Of a DNA stretch of 64,000 nt, positions 26,668-35,580 are shown in pieces (within the stretch, counting starts at the first letter, position 1; every line of letters begins with the position of its first letter). The notes under the pieces are model-generated. The model searched no databases and was not told the origin of the DNA. It saw only the letters and a program-made list of their open reading frames with translations. The position numbers and the translations under genes were made by a program. This DNA is from Microbacterium lushaniae (GTDB taxonomy: Bacteria > Actinomycetota > Actinomycetes > Actinomycetales > Microbacteriaceae): assembly GCF_008727775.1 (NCBI RefSeq), contig NZ_CP044232.1, positions 2,170,001 to 2,234,000 on the forward strand. The letters are read 5' to 3'.

Positions 26668-27084
26668 TCACGACGACCTGTTCCAGCGGGAGAGCTTGTC
26701 GGGGTTCACCACGACCCAGACGGTGGCGATCCGACGCCGGCGAACCGCCGTCACGACGACCGCCATCACGCCCGCGCGACGCCGCAGGACCAGTGCCGGT
26801 GCACCGTTGACGGAGACGACCCTCGCCGTGGCGCGCGCGTCGGGGGGCAGCACATCGAGAAGAGCGGCCGCCACGGCGGTGCGCCCGCGGACCGGTGCCG
26901 TGGGCGCCGGGACGCGTCCGCCTCCGTCCACGACGAGGGTCACGGTCGCGTGGAGTGTCGCCGCCACGGCAGCCGTACGACCGCTCGCCACCGCATCCCG
27001 GAGAGCGTCGACGGCGGTGGGTCTGCCGCCGGTGGTCCGCTCCCGGGCACGCTTCCCGCACGTGGGTCCGCGCCCGGCCGTCAT
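26668..27084 (-). CDS. Stand-alone SnoaL/NTF2-like protein carrying the ECF41 tail motifs
   Basis: 138 residues from ATG 27084, overlapping the sigma gene stop as ATGA. The sequence has no sigma region. It carries the two signatures of the ECF41 C-terminal domain in the right order and spacing: VVDGGGRVPAP (DGGGR at 26914-26928) and VWVVVNPDKLSRW (NPDKL) at the end. The neighbouring sigma factors have changed versions (DGGGT/APDKL and DGNGV/SPDKL). It looks like a detached regulatory domain that could act in trans on a sigma factor; that role is inferred. Arg/Ala-rich in the first 40 residues. Confidence 0.8.
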   Translation of the reverse strand: MTAGRGPTCGKRARERTTGGRPTAVDALRDAVASGRTAAVAATLHATVTLVVDGGGRVPAPTAPVRGRTAVAAALLDVLPPDARATARVVSVNGAPALVLRRRAGVMAVVVTAVRRRRIATVWVVVNPDKLSRWNRSS

Positions 27085-27983
27085 GCTCCAGCCGGAACGA
27101 CGTGCCGCAGCTTGTCGGGGCTCATCACCCACAGAAGCTGCGCGATGCCGGCCCCGGCGGACGTGATGGTGACGATCGTGGTGACCTCGCCACCCTCGGA
27201 CAGCGTGGCCGCGGGCTGGCCGTTGACCTGCACCCATCCGACCGTCTTGCCCGTCCAGAAGTGACTCGAGAACGCCGCGACGAACTTCGCCACGCGCCCG
27301 CGGCCGTGCACCGGAATGCGCGCGGCGAGCTTGACGCCGTTGCCGTCGGTGTAGCTGACGACGTCCTCGGTGAACAGCTTCTCGAGCGCCGCGACGTCGC
27401 CCCCTCGGGCGGCCGTGAGGAACGCTTCGAGGAGTCGTCGCTGATCCGGAGCGGGCGCAGGGATGCGGCGACCCTCAGCCAGGTGGCGGCGCGCGCGGCT
27501 GACGAGCTGACGCGCGCTCGTGACGTTCGATCGGACGATCTCCGCGATCTTGTCGTACGGGTAGTCCAGGGCTTCCCGCAGCACATAGGCCGCCCGCTCG
27601 GTCGGGGTCAGATTCTCGAGCAGCAGGAGCACCGCGAACTGCAGGGCCTCCCCGCGCTCCGCGCCGAGCGCGGGGTCGTCCTCGGTGTTGACCGGCTCGG
27701 GAAGCCATGGGCCGATGTACGTCTCCCGGCGAGCGCGCGCGGACTGCATCTCGTTGATGCAGAGCCGCGTGGTCACCGTCGTGAGGAAGGCGGCAGGCTC
27801 TCGCACGACGCCGCGGTCGGTGCGCTCCCACCGGAGCCACACCTCCTGCAGGATGTCCTCCGCATCCGCGACGCTCCCCAGCATCCGATAGGCGATACCG
27901 AAGAGCCGCCGCCGCTCGGCGGCGAAGACGTCTGTCGGCGTGCGCGCCTCGGTCGTCTCCTGCGCCCGCGGTGTGTCGTCCAT
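27081..27983 (-). CDS. ECF41-type sigma factor with full-length SnoaL-like tail
   Basis: 300 residues from ATG 27983 (ribosome site GGTGGAGGG). Sigma-2: FAAERRRLFGIAYRMLGS, DAEDILQEVWLRW. Linker GPWLPEPVNT is the exact ECF41 WLPEP. Sigma-4: LTPTERAAYVLREALDYPYD and SARQLVSRARRHLAEG. The C-terminal SnoaL-like domain is about 120 residues, including DVVSYTDGNGVKLAARIPVHG and LLWVMSPDKL. Its own promoter carries the same ECF41 pattern, so it is probably self-activated. It is coupled to the SnoaL-like protein downstream. Confidence 0.93.
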   Translation of the reverse strand: MDDTPRAQETTEARTPTDVFAAERRRLFGIAYRMLGSVADAEDILQEVWLRWERTDRGVVREPAAFLTTVTTRLCINEMQSARARRETYIGPWLPEPVNTEDDPALGAERGEALQFAVLLLLENLTPTERAAYVLREALDYPYDKIAEIVRSNVTSARQLVSRARRHLAEGRRIPAPAPDQRRLLEAFLTAARGGDVAALEKLFTEDVVSYTDGNGVKLAARIPVHGRGRVAKFVAAFSSHFWTGKTVGWVQVNGQPAATLSEGGEVTTIVTITSAGAGIAQLLWVMSPDKLRHVVPAGA

Positions 27984-28039
27984 GCGCCCTCCACCCTTCT
28001 CTCTGCCGTGGGCGCACGCGACGGTGCCCCTGGACTGTC

Positions 28040-28066
28040 GACCGGACGGCGCGCCGTGTTGTGACG
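28040..28066 (-). promoter_or_regulatory. ECF41-type promoter of the sigma factor/SnoaL unit
   Basis: On the minus strand, CGTCACA (28066-28060), 16 bases, GGTC (28043-28040), 56 bases before the sigma ATG. It is back to back with the next promoter on the plus strand. Confidence 0.75.
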
Positions 28067-28121
28067 CGACACGCCGAACCCGCCTCATTCCCTCACCGGA
28101 TCCGACGGGGTCGATGGCGTC

Positions 28122-28148
28122 CGTCACATCCCGCCGGCCTGACCGGTC
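28122..28148 (+). promoter_or_regulatory. ECF41-type promoter of the hydrolase/SDR3 unit
   Basis: CGTCACA (28122-28128), 16 bases, GGTC (28145-28148), followed by AT as in the promoter at 26641. It lies 43 bases before the hydrolase ATG, the same distance as in the promoter at 24118. Confidence 0.75.
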
Positions 28149-28191
28149 ATATCTCTCAACGACCCGCCCCGACGAGAAGGAACACAGAACA

Positions 28192-28938
28192 ATGACCGAT
28201 CCCCAGCCCACCATCGTCCTGGTCCACGGCGCCTTCGCCGAGTCGGCCTCGTGGAACGGCGTCATCGCGCAACTGCAGGGTCACGGTGTCGCCGTCGTGG
28301 CCGCGGCCAATCCGCTGCGGAGCCTTGCCGGCGACGCCGCCTACGTGCGCGATGTCATCGCCTCCACCGGCGGACCCGTCATCCTCGTGGGCCATTCCTA
28401 CGGCGGAATGGTGATCACCGAAGCGGCCTCGCGCAACGACGCCGTCGTGGCGCTGGTCTACGTCGCCGCATTCGTGCCCGACACCGGGCAGAGCGCATTC
28501 GAGCTGTCGGCGAGCGAGCCGGGGAGCACCCTGGCCGACGCGCTGGACGCGTATCCCGTCCACAGCGGCGGTGACGAGTTCGTCATCCGGCAGGATGTCT
28601 TCGCCCAGCAGTTCGCCGCCGATGTGCCGTCGGCGCACGCGACGCTGATGGCGGCGACGCAGCGGCCCGTGACGCAGGCCGCCCTCACCGAGGGGCTCCC
28701 GACCGATCGGCCCGCGTGGCGGGACATCCCCTCGTGGCACGTCTTCGGCGAGTTGGACCGGAACATCCCCGCCGCCGTCCACCGCGCGGGAGCAGCACGC
28801 GCCGGCGCCCGCGAGACACGCGAGATCACCGGTGCGTCGCACGCGGTGTCGGTGTCTCAGCCGACGGCCGTGGCCGACACCATCGCCGCCGCGGGCAGGG
28901 CCTCCCGAGCCGGCCGCGCGGCAGCCGTCACCGTCTGA
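28192..28938 (+). CDS. Alpha/beta hydrolase
   Basis: 248 residues from ATG 28192. IVLVHGAFAESASWNGVI forms the oxyanion part; the nucleophile elbow is GHSYGGM (Ser); the acid is probably in VFGELDRNIP (Asp); the His is in GASHAVSVSQP. It resembles the small esterase-like hydrolases often found beside stress regulators. First gene of a unit with SDR paralogue 3, downstream of an ECF41-type promoter. Confidence 0.92.
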   Translation: MTDPQPTIVLVHGAFAESASWNGVIAQLQGHGVAVVAAANPLRSLAGDAAYVRDVIASTGGPVILVGHSYGGMVITEAASRNDAVVALVYVAAFVPDTGQSAFELSASEPGSTLADALDAYPVHSGGDEFVIRQDVFAQQFAADVPSAHATLMAATQRPVTQAALTEGLPTDRPAWRDIPSWHVFGELDRNIPAAVHRAGAARAGARETREITGASHAVSVSQPTAVADTIAAAGRASRAGRAAAVTV

Positions 28939-28944
28939 ACCCGT

Positions 28945-28977
28945 GGGCGGCGCCGGTCTCTTCCGCCGGCGCCGCCC
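28945..28977. other. Perfect 12-bp hairpin between hydrolase and SDR3
   Basis: Arms GGGCGGCGCCGG (28945-28956) and CCGGCGCCGCCC (28966-28977) around a nine-base loop. There is no T-run. It could lower read-through or protect the upstream message. Confidence 0.6.
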
Positions 28978-28998
28978 GCTCAGCAGAGGAGCAGAACC

Positions 28999-29781
28999 AT
29001 GAGAATCGTCCTCGTGGGCGGGACGGGCCGGATCGGCACCCGTGTCGCCGCCAAGCTGGTCGGGCACGACGTGGTCGTGGCCGCGCGCTCGACGGGGGTG
29101 GACTCGGCGTCGGGAGCCGGGCTGCGCGATGCACTGCGCGGCGCGGAGGTCGTCGTCGACGTGACCCGCCCACCCATCTCCGATGGTGCTCCGGCCGACG
29201 CCTTCTTCAGGCGGTCCACGGCCAACCTTCTCCGCGAGGGCCGGAACGCGGGCGCCCGTCATCATGTCGCGCTCACGATCGTCGGGACGCGCCGTCACAC
29301 CGACATCCCCTACTACGCAGCGAAGGCGATGCAAGAACGCCTGATCCGCGGGTCCGGCACCCCCTACACGCTCGTGCACGCGACGCAGTTCTTCGAGTTC
29401 GTCGGCGAGGTCGCCGACGCAGCCACGGCGGGCGGCTCCGTGCGGCTGCCGCGCGCGCTCGTCCAGCCGATGGCAGCCGGCGATGTGGCGGACGCACTCG
29501 TGCGCACCATCCTCGCGACTCCCGCGAACGACGACATCGAGATCGCAGGGCCCGAGCGCTTCCATCTCGATGACTTCGTGCGGCGAGCGCTCGTGGCACG
29601 CAACGACTCCCGCCTTGTCCTGGCGGATCCCCGTGCGCGCTATTTCGGCGGACGCATCGGGATGCGCACCCTTCTTCCGGGCCGGCGTGCCGCCATGTCC
29701 GCCACGCGCTTCGACACGTTGCTCGCCGAGCTCCGCACGAGTGCCGTGACGACCATCAATCCCCTACCCGAGGAGCTGTGA
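28999..29781 (+). CDS. NAD(P)-binding SDR/NmrA-like oxidoreductase, paralogue 3
   Basis: 260 residues from ATG 28999 with ribosome site AGAGGAGCAG. MRIVLVGGTGRIGTRVAAKL is the nucleotide-binding start; STGVDSASGAGLRDALRGAE and YTLVHATQFFEFVGE are shared with paralogues 1 and 2. It has no promoter of its own that I can see, and probably follows the hydrolase on one transcript. Confidence 0.9.
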   Translation: MRIVLVGGTGRIGTRVAAKLVGHDVVVAARSTGVDSASGAGLRDALRGAEVVVDVTRPPISDGAPADAFFRRSTANLLREGRNAGARHHVALTIVGTRRHTDIPYYAAKAMQERLIRGSGTPYTLVHATQFFEFVGEVADAATAGGSVRLPRALVQPMAAGDVADALVRTILATPANDDIEIAGPERFHLDDFVRRALVARNDSRLVLADPRARYFGGRIGMRTLLPGRRAAMSATRFDTLLAELRTSAVTTINPLPEEL

Positions 29782-29806
29782 TCCCCGTGGTCGAGGCGCC
29801 GACCGG

Positions 29807-30526
29807 TCAGCTCCTGACGGCGTGTGACGCACGTTCGCTCGTTCGGCCGGTCAGGGGCGGGAGGTCCCACTCCTCGTCGGGCGTGCGGAGGACGCGAAGC
29901 GCCAGGAACGCCATTCCGGCGGCGGTCAGCGACCAGGCCAGCAGATCCAGCCAGTTGTTCGCGAGCATCACCGCGGTCAGGTGCAACGGCTGTGACACGG
30001 CGAAGAGCAGGGCGAATGCCCTCGGCATCAGCCGAGCGCGGAAGCTGAGGATGCCGAGAAGCACGGTGCCGAGGATGTGCCCGATGAGGAACACGCCGAA
30101 GAAGACGGTGACGGTCGCGAGCTCGCCGACGCCGTCGTAGATCGCCGTGACCGCGGCGGGGTCGACCCCACGGCGGACGCCCGCGGGGGCGATACCATCG
30201 ACGACGGCCAGCCCGGCGAGGCCCAGATACCCCGGGATCAGGAGGGCCGCGACCCACACCGTGAGCACCGGCTGATAACGCCGCGTGAGGTGCACCGCGG
30301 CATACGCCCCCGGGACGAGGGTGAACGTCGCGACAGCGCCCAGCGCCATGACCACTTCGAGCCTGGCGGGGTCTGCGGCCGCCGCAACAGCCGGCGGGTC
30401 GAACGGGATGATGAATCGCAGCAGCGCGACGGCGAGCGGTCCGACCGGCATGAGGACGGCGGCGGCGATCCGGCTGAACCGCCGGGTGTCCCTCCGCGCA
30501 CGGGTGGCGCCTGCCGTGACGCTCAT
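29807..30526 (-). CDS. Multi-pass membrane protein (DUF4386-like)
   Basis: 239 residues from ATG 30526, overlapping the upstream stop (ATGA). About six membrane helices. The pattern with FFGVFLIGHILGTVLLGILSF and HLTAVMLANNWLDLLAW resembles small polytopic DUF4386-type proteins. No catalytic motif. Coupled to the gene at 30523. Confidence 0.75.
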   Translation of the reverse strand: MSVTAGATRARRDTRRFSRIAAAVLMPVGPLAVALLRFIIPFDPPAVAAAADPARLEVVMALGAVATFTLVPGAYAAVHLTRRYQPVLTVWVAALLIPGYLGLAGLAVVDGIAPAGVRRGVDPAAVTAIYDGVGELATVTVFFGVFLIGHILGTVLLGILSFRARLMPRAFALLFAVSQPLHLTAVMLANNWLDLLAWSLTAAGMAFLALRVLRTPDEEWDLPPLTGRTSERASHAVRS

Positions 30527-30918
30527 GACCGCTGCCCCTTCAGGAGGAGCAGCACGATCGCGACCACGGTGACGACGACGGTGACAGCCGCCGCGAGAAC
30601 AGCCGCCGTCGGAACATCCGGCACGAAGAACGCGGGCACTGCCGTCAGCGCCGACAGCGCGCGCAGCGCGGCCATCAGCCAGATCGACCACCGCGAACCA
30701 CGCCAGGCGATGGGGACGAGAACCGCGGTTCCGACTCCCAGGACGATCGCAACGACGGCGACCTCGGGCGGAAGGAGGGAGCCCGGAGCGAGTTGGGCCA
30801 CACCGCCTACGATGTCGACGAGGGCCAGGACGGCGGCGATCACGATGCCGGCTCGCGTCAGGTTCGGGGCGGTCTTTCGAGCGGTGTGCGACGCGGGGGC
30901 GCCGAGGTTGCTGGTCAT
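30523..30918 (-). CDS. Small membrane protein, four helices
   Basis: 131 residues from ATG 30918. Four hydrophobic segments (for example IVIAAVLALVDIVGGVAQLA and AVLAAAVTVVVTVVAIVLLL). No family recognised. First gene of a two-gene membrane unit next to the divergent two-component system. Confidence 0.75.
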   Translation of the reverse strand: MTSNLGAPASHTARKTAPNLTRAGIVIAAVLALVDIVGGVAQLAPGSLLPPEVAVVAIVLGVGTAVLVPIAWRGSRWSIWLMAALRALSALTAVPAFFVPDVPTAAVLAAAVTVVVTVVAIVLLLLKGQRS

Positions 30919-31108
30919 GGTCGTGCTTCCTTCTCGTGATGGCGGATACCGGCGGCGGTGTGCGCCGGACGTGATCGACCCTCGTCCTCCCTGCGCCGGG
31001 TCGGATGGGGCTGCACCCGCCTTCACTCGGCTCCGACCGGGATAATCTCCCGGTCAGGCTGGGGGTCTGCCCCTAACGCCGCCGCCGTGCCGCCGCGATA
31101 CTCGACTC

Positions 31109-31768
31109 ATGGGGGCTCGGGAGACGGACGGCACCTCCATCGGGGTTCTCATCGCCGATGACCACCCGATGGTGCGTCGCGGACTGCACTCCCTGCTCTC
31201 CACGCTCCCGGGGATCGATGTCGTCGGGGAGGCGGGCAACGGACACGAGGTGATGCGACAGGCAGCGCTGTCCCGGCCCGATGTCGTCGTGATGGACCTG
31301 CGGATGCCCGACCTCGATGGCGTCGAGACCACGCGCCGGCTCACGCGCGACCACCCCTCCGTCGCCGTCCTCGTCTTGACGATGTTCGATGAGGACGCGC
31401 TGATCTCGGAGGCACTCGACGCCGGCGCACGTGGCTATCTGTTGAAGGGTGCCGAGCAGAACGAGATCGAGCGCGCGATCCGAGCAGTCGCCGCCGGCGA
31501 CGCGATCTTCAGCGCGACCGTCGCGGACCGCATCCTGGGCCGGATCGCGTCGCCGGCAGCATCGGCCCTTCCTCCGCTGACTCCGCGGGAGAGCCAGGTT
31601 CTGGACCTCATCGCCGCGGGCTTGGCGAACGATGCCATCGCCGTCCGCCTGCACCTCGCGCCCAAGACGGTCGGCAACCACATCTCGGCGATCTTCTTGA
31701 AGCTCGGAGTGGCCACGCGGAGTGAGGCGATCGTCCTCGCGCGAGATGCCGGTCTGGGCCGGAAGTGA
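31109..31768 (+). CDS. NarL/LuxR family response regulator
   Basis: 219 residues from ATG 31109. Receiver domain with the acidic pair IADDHPMVRRG, phospho-accepting Asp in VVMDLRMPDLDG, and Lys in YLLKGAE. The C-terminal LuxR helix-turn-helix is LTPRESQVLDLIAAGLANDA and LAPKTVGNHISAIFLKLG. Coupled by GTGA to its sensor kinase. Confidence 0.95.
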   Translation: MGARETDGTSIGVLIADDHPMVRRGLHSLLSTLPGIDVVGEAGNGHEVMRQAALSRPDVVVMDLRMPDLDGVETTRRLTRDHPSVAVLVLTMFDEDALISEALDAGARGYLLKGAEQNEIERAIRAVAAGDAIFSATVADRILGRIASPAASALPPLTPRESQVLDLIAAGLANDAIAVRLHLAPKTVGNHISAIFLKLGVATRSEAIVLARDAGLGRK

Positions 31769-33786
31769 GGACACACTCCGACGGGGCGGCACCGGCGCGC
31801 CGGGCGCTTCAGCGGCCGATCCTCGTCGGGATGCTGGCGGTCTGCGCATCCCTCGCCGTCGCCGTCGTCATCCTTGCCGTCATGGTGCGGGCGACGTGGG
31901 CCGATGTCGTCTCCAGCTACACGCTCACCAACCTCAGTTTCACCGTCGGCTTCGTTGTGTCCGGCGCGGTGATCGCGTGGTTCCGGCCATCCAACGCCGT
32001 CGGCTGGATCTTCATCGCGTGCGGCGTCGGGCACCTGCTGACCCCGGCCTGCGGTCTCGGTGCCATCTACGGCGTGGAAGCGGGCTGGCCGGTGTGGGTG
32101 ACCAGGTCGCTGGGCACCTGCTCGACCGCCGGGTGGATCATCGGGATCGGGGGGCTCTTCCCGCTCGCGCTGCTGCTGTTCCCGGACGGCCGGCTGCCCT
32201 CGCGCCGCTGGGCGCCGCTGGCGTGGCTGATCGTGGGCTACACGGTCTTCCAGGTCGTCTCGTGGGTGCTCGCCGACGAGGCCCCGTCGCCTGCGCGGGC
32301 CACGACATCCATCCTCTCCATCGGGCTCGTCCAGCCTGAGCCGCTCATGGTGGCCGCCGGCATCGTCGGCCTCGGGGTGCTGGTGGCAGCGGTCGCGTCG
32401 CTGATCGTGCGCTACGTCCGCGGCGATGAGACCATCCGCCGGCAGCTGCTCTGGGTGATCCTCGCCGTCGTGATCATGCTGGTCATCAACTCGCAGCGCT
32501 GGCTCACCGGCGACGGGCCGGTCCTGCTGCTGCTGACATTCGGACTCGTTCCCGTTTCCATCGCGATCGCCATCGTGCGGTACGGGCTGCTCGACATCCG
32601 CCTGGTGCTCTCGCGCACGCTGCTCTACGTCCTTGCCGTGGGGGCACTGATCGCCGTCTACGCGGGCCTGGTGGCGGCACTTTCGGCGGTGGTGCCCTCG
32701 GACGCGGACCGCACGGTGTCCGTCGTAGCCGCCATCGTGGTGGCGCTCGGGTTCAACCCGCTCCGCCTCGCGCTTCGCCGGGTCATCGACCGCGCCTTCT
32801 ACGGCACGCGGTCGGATCCGGCGGCGACCGCGGGCCGTGTCGGGGAGGGCTTGGGTAACGCAGAGGATCTCGGCGACGTGATCGAGCGGGCGCGGATCGC
32901 CCTGCGTCTTCCCTATCTCGCGCTGACCACCACCGGCGGCGAGCGCCGATTCGAGTCCGGCGAGCTTCGCGACGGTGAGCAGGCGGAGATCCCGCTGCGG
33001 TATCGCGGATCCGAGGTCGGCCACCTCGTCGCCGGCCTGCGGCGGGGCGAACGCGTGATGCACGACGATGACCGCGTCTCGCTGGAACTGATCGCCGCAC
33101 CGCTCGCGGTGGCCGTGCACGCCTCGACGCTGGCCGAGCAGGTGCAGGCATCCCGAACCGCCGTCATCGAGGCCCGCGAAGAGGAGCGGGTGCGTCTTCA
33201 GCGGGAGCTGCACGACGGGCTCGGCCCGATCCTGACCAGCGCCGCGCTGCAGGCGGATGCGACGTCGAACATGCTGCGCTCCGATCCACCCGCCGCCGAG
33301 CTGCTGCTGACCGATGTCCGCTCCGACATCCGACAGGCCCTGGATGACGTCCGTCGTGTCGTGTACGGGCTGCGCCCGATCGAGCTGGACGAGCTCGGAC
33401 TGATCGGGGCGATCGAGCAGCGCACGCGACAGCCCATCGTGGCGGGCGATCGCACCGTGCGGTTCTCCGTCGAGGGCGGAGCGCTCCCCCCGCTCAGCCC
33501 GGCGGTGGAGCTCGCCGCTTTCCGCATCGCCATGGAAGGGGTGTCGAACGTGCTGCGGCACTCGGATGCCACGCACTGCACGATCTCGGTGGGCGCCTCC
33601 GGCGACATCCTCGAGCTCTCGGTGACGGACGACGGCTCCCCCACGAGCGGCTGGACCACGGGTGTGGGCCTTCGGTCGATGGTCGATCGCGCAGAGGAAC
33701 TGGGTGGCGCGGCGACCAGCGGCCCCACGCCCGAGGGTTGGCGGGTCCATGCGACGGTGCCGTTGACCCAGCCTCAGTCGATGTGA
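31765..33786 (+). CDS. Sensor histidine kinase (HisKA_3 type)
   Basis: 673 residues from GTG 31765, overlapping the response-regulator stop. An N-terminal membrane part with eight or so helices is followed by a cytoplasmic GAF-like region and a HisKA_3 dimer helix with the phospho-accepting His in EERVRLQRELHDGLGPIL. The HATPase part has EGVSNVLRHSDATHC (N box) and VTDDGSP with GWTTGVGLRSM (G boxes). It pairs with the NarL regulator and may respond to cell-envelope signals; the neighbouring membrane genes are possible targets. Confidence 0.94.
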   Translation: MRTHSDGAAPARRALQRPILVGMLAVCASLAVAVVILAVMVRATWADVVSSYTLTNLSFTVGFVVSGAVIAWFRPSNAVGWIFIACGVGHLLTPACGLGAIYGVEAGWPVWVTRSLGTCSTAGWIIGIGGLFPLALLLFPDGRLPSRRWAPLAWLIVGYTVFQVVSWVLADEAPSPARATTSILSIGLVQPEPLMVAAGIVGLGVLVAAVASLIVRYVRGDETIRRQLLWVILAVVIMLVINSQRWLTGDGPVLLLLTFGLVPVSIAIAIVRYGLLDIRLVLSRTLLYVLAVGALIAVYAGLVAALSAVVPSDADRTVSVVAAIVVALGFNPLRLALRRVIDRAFYGTRSDPAATAGRVGEGLGNAEDLGDVIERARIALRLPYLALTTTGGERRFESGELRDGEQAEIPLRYRGSEVGHLVAGLRRGERVMHDDDRVSLELIAAPLAVAVHASTLAEQVQASRTAVIEAREEERVRLQRELHDGLGPILTSAALQADATSNMLRSDPPAAELLLTDVRSDIRQALDDVRRVVYGLRPIELDELGLIGAIEQRTRQPIVAGDRTVRFSVEGGALPPLSPAVELAAFRIAMEGVSNVLRHSDATHCTISVGASGDILELSVTDDGSPTSGWTTGVGLRSMVDRAEELGGAATSGPTPEGWRVHATVPLTQPQSM

Positions 33787-33855
33787 CGAAGAGGGCGATC
33801 GATGGAGATGGAGGTTGCGGTCGACGTTCGGCTCGCGCTCCTCTAACCTCAGCGC

Positions 33856-34368
33856 ATGAGCGTTCCCCATGACGTCGCGGTGCCGGCCACCACCAGCGAG
33901 ATGATTCCTGGCGCAGCGGTGATCGCGCGGATCCGTCGCCTGATCTACGTCGCCGTCTCGGCAGGCGTGCTCTATTGCGTATTCAGCGGAGGAACCAAGG
34001 GCGGGTGTGCTGGGGGGATCACCGGAAATGGTGAATTCCTCGACGCCGATGGTGCTCTCACCGGGGTCGCACCCTCGTGCGTCAGTCTGTCGCTGCGCCC
34101 GAGTCCGGTCATGGTGATCATCTTCACGGGGATGGTGCTCTTCGCACTGCGACGGGTGCTGCGCCGTGCAGACGACGAGGCTTCCGCCATCCGCATCATC
34201 GATCGGACGGCGGTGTCTGTGATCGTCGTCGCGGTTGCGTCCGTCGTCATTGCGCAGGTCTGGTTCAGCCTGATCCCGCTGTACGGCATCGACGGTTCAG
34301 GCACCTACATCTGGCCGTTTCCGTTCGCCACCGTCGACCTGGTCACGTCACCGATGACGCCCTCTTGA
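33856..34368 (+). CDS. Hypothetical membrane protein
   Basis: 170 residues from ATG 33856. Three hydrophobic segments (near IYVAVSAGVLYCVFSGG, VMVIIFTGMVLFALRRVL and AVSVIVVAVASVVIAQVW). A Gly/Cys-containing loop between helices 1 and 2 would face outside. No known family. Confidence 0.7.
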   Translation: MSVPHDVAVPATTSEMIPGAAVIARIRRLIYVAVSAGVLYCVFSGGTKGGCAGGITGNGEFLDADGALTGVAPSCVSLSLRPSPVMVIIFTGMVLFALRRVLRRADDEASAIRIIDRTAVSVIVVAVASVVIAQVWFSLIPLYGIDGSGTYIWPFPFATVDLVTSPMTPS

Positions 34369-34587
34369 GCGGGCAGCACCTGAGACGCCGCGTCCGGACA
34401 TCGCACCCGGTGGTGGGCTGCAATGCCGATTTACGTGTCCTTTCAGGAACCCGCGAGACGTCCGTGGCTTCCGCGCGCGCTCGCGCTCTGAGCGGAGCTG
34501 TCCACATCGAGCTCAACACGCGAGGGAGATTGTCCTCCCGTGTCGAGTGCCCACCCACCCGCGAATCCCCCCGTGCGCGAATCGGCA

Positions 34588-35322
34588 CTACATCAGAAGA
34601 GACAGCGTCTCGGCGTAGGCGGCGTCACGCCGGTACATGGCCGCGTGGTCGCCAAACTCCAGGTTGCCCGTCTGGCGTAGTCGACCGTCTGTATATGTCG
34701 CGAGATCCAAGAGCCGCGCAGCAACGGTGTCGAGCACCTCACCGCGTCGGAACGGCAGCCCGTACGCCCCGACCAACCGGTCGAGGCGAGCCAGTCGCTC
34801 ATCCAGGGTGATATCGATCCCAGCGTCTTCCCCCAGAGGCGCCAGCCGATAGACCAGGTATGCGAGGTCCCAGATGCGTGGTCCAGGCGAAGCGGTGTCG
34901 AAGTCGAAAAGACCGGTCACGCGGCCACCAGAGAACGTCATGTTGTACGGCGCGACGTCGTTGTGACAGATCACCTCTTCCGGTTCGTGGCGCGGCAGAC
35001 TCCACGGCAGATCCCGACCGACAAGAGGCACGCTGGCGTCGTGGATCCGCCGGAGCAGCTTGCCCGTATCGTCCAGGATCGCCGGCGCCCAGAGCCAGTC
35101 AGGAAGAGGGTAGTTGCCGACGTCTCCGGGGAGGAACGAAAGGACTTCACGACCCAGATCGTCGAAGCCCAGTGGTTCCGGGACTTCGTACACGCCCGCC
35201 TCGCGCAGAGCACGCAGCAACTCGTGAACGGCCGGAGTCCACGAACCGGTCACTCGATGGACAGTCCCGCCGACCCTCACGACCGTGGTGGAGTTGCCGC
35301 CGTTGAGAACCTGCCCATCCAT
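34588..35322 (-). CDS. Aminoglycoside phosphotransferase-fold protein
   Basis: 244 residues. The APH/choline-kinase active site is complete: VICHNDVAPYNM (HxDxxxxN catalytic loop) and GLFDFDTASPGPRIWDLAYL (metal-binding Asp). The N-lobe nucleotide loop is short. This fold phosphorylates small molecules such as aminoglycosides, homoserine or choline; the substrate is not predictable here. Confidence 0.85.
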   Translation of the reverse strand: MDGQVLNGGNSTTVVRVGGTVHRVTGSWTPAVHELLRALREAGVYEVPEPLGFDDLGREVLSFLPGDVGNYPLPDWLWAPAILDDTGKLLRRIHDASVPLVGRDLPWSLPRHEPEEVICHNDVAPYNMTFSGGRVTGLFDFDTASPGPRIWDLAYLVYRLAPLGEDAGIDITLDERLARLDRLVGAYGLPFRRGEVLDTVAARLLDLATYTDGRLRQTGNLEFGDHAAMYRRDAAYAETLSLLM

Positions 35323-35580
35323 CTCGTCACCCTACGCGACGCACACCAGCACGCGAACAACGCCGAACAATCCCCGCAGTTCGGCCATCGTCGACTTCGG
35401 CACTGGAGCTGCTGCTACGGATGCCGCTCCTTCTTCGGGCATCATGGCGGGCGGGTCTTGCGATCATCGCGTATCGCGGGACGGCGTTGCCCTCTGGGTG
35501 TAGCGCAGGAACGAACCGATCGCGCGCTCGTTCACCTACTTACGCTTGTCAATACTATCGGCTCGCGTTAGCATGGCGGA

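Noticed and set aside
33787..33830. TGGAGATGG match to the ssrA 3' end as a left attachment site
   Set aside because: Only about a dozen bases, with a mismatch. Attachment cores at ssrA are usually longer and exact. Position is suggestive but not enough.
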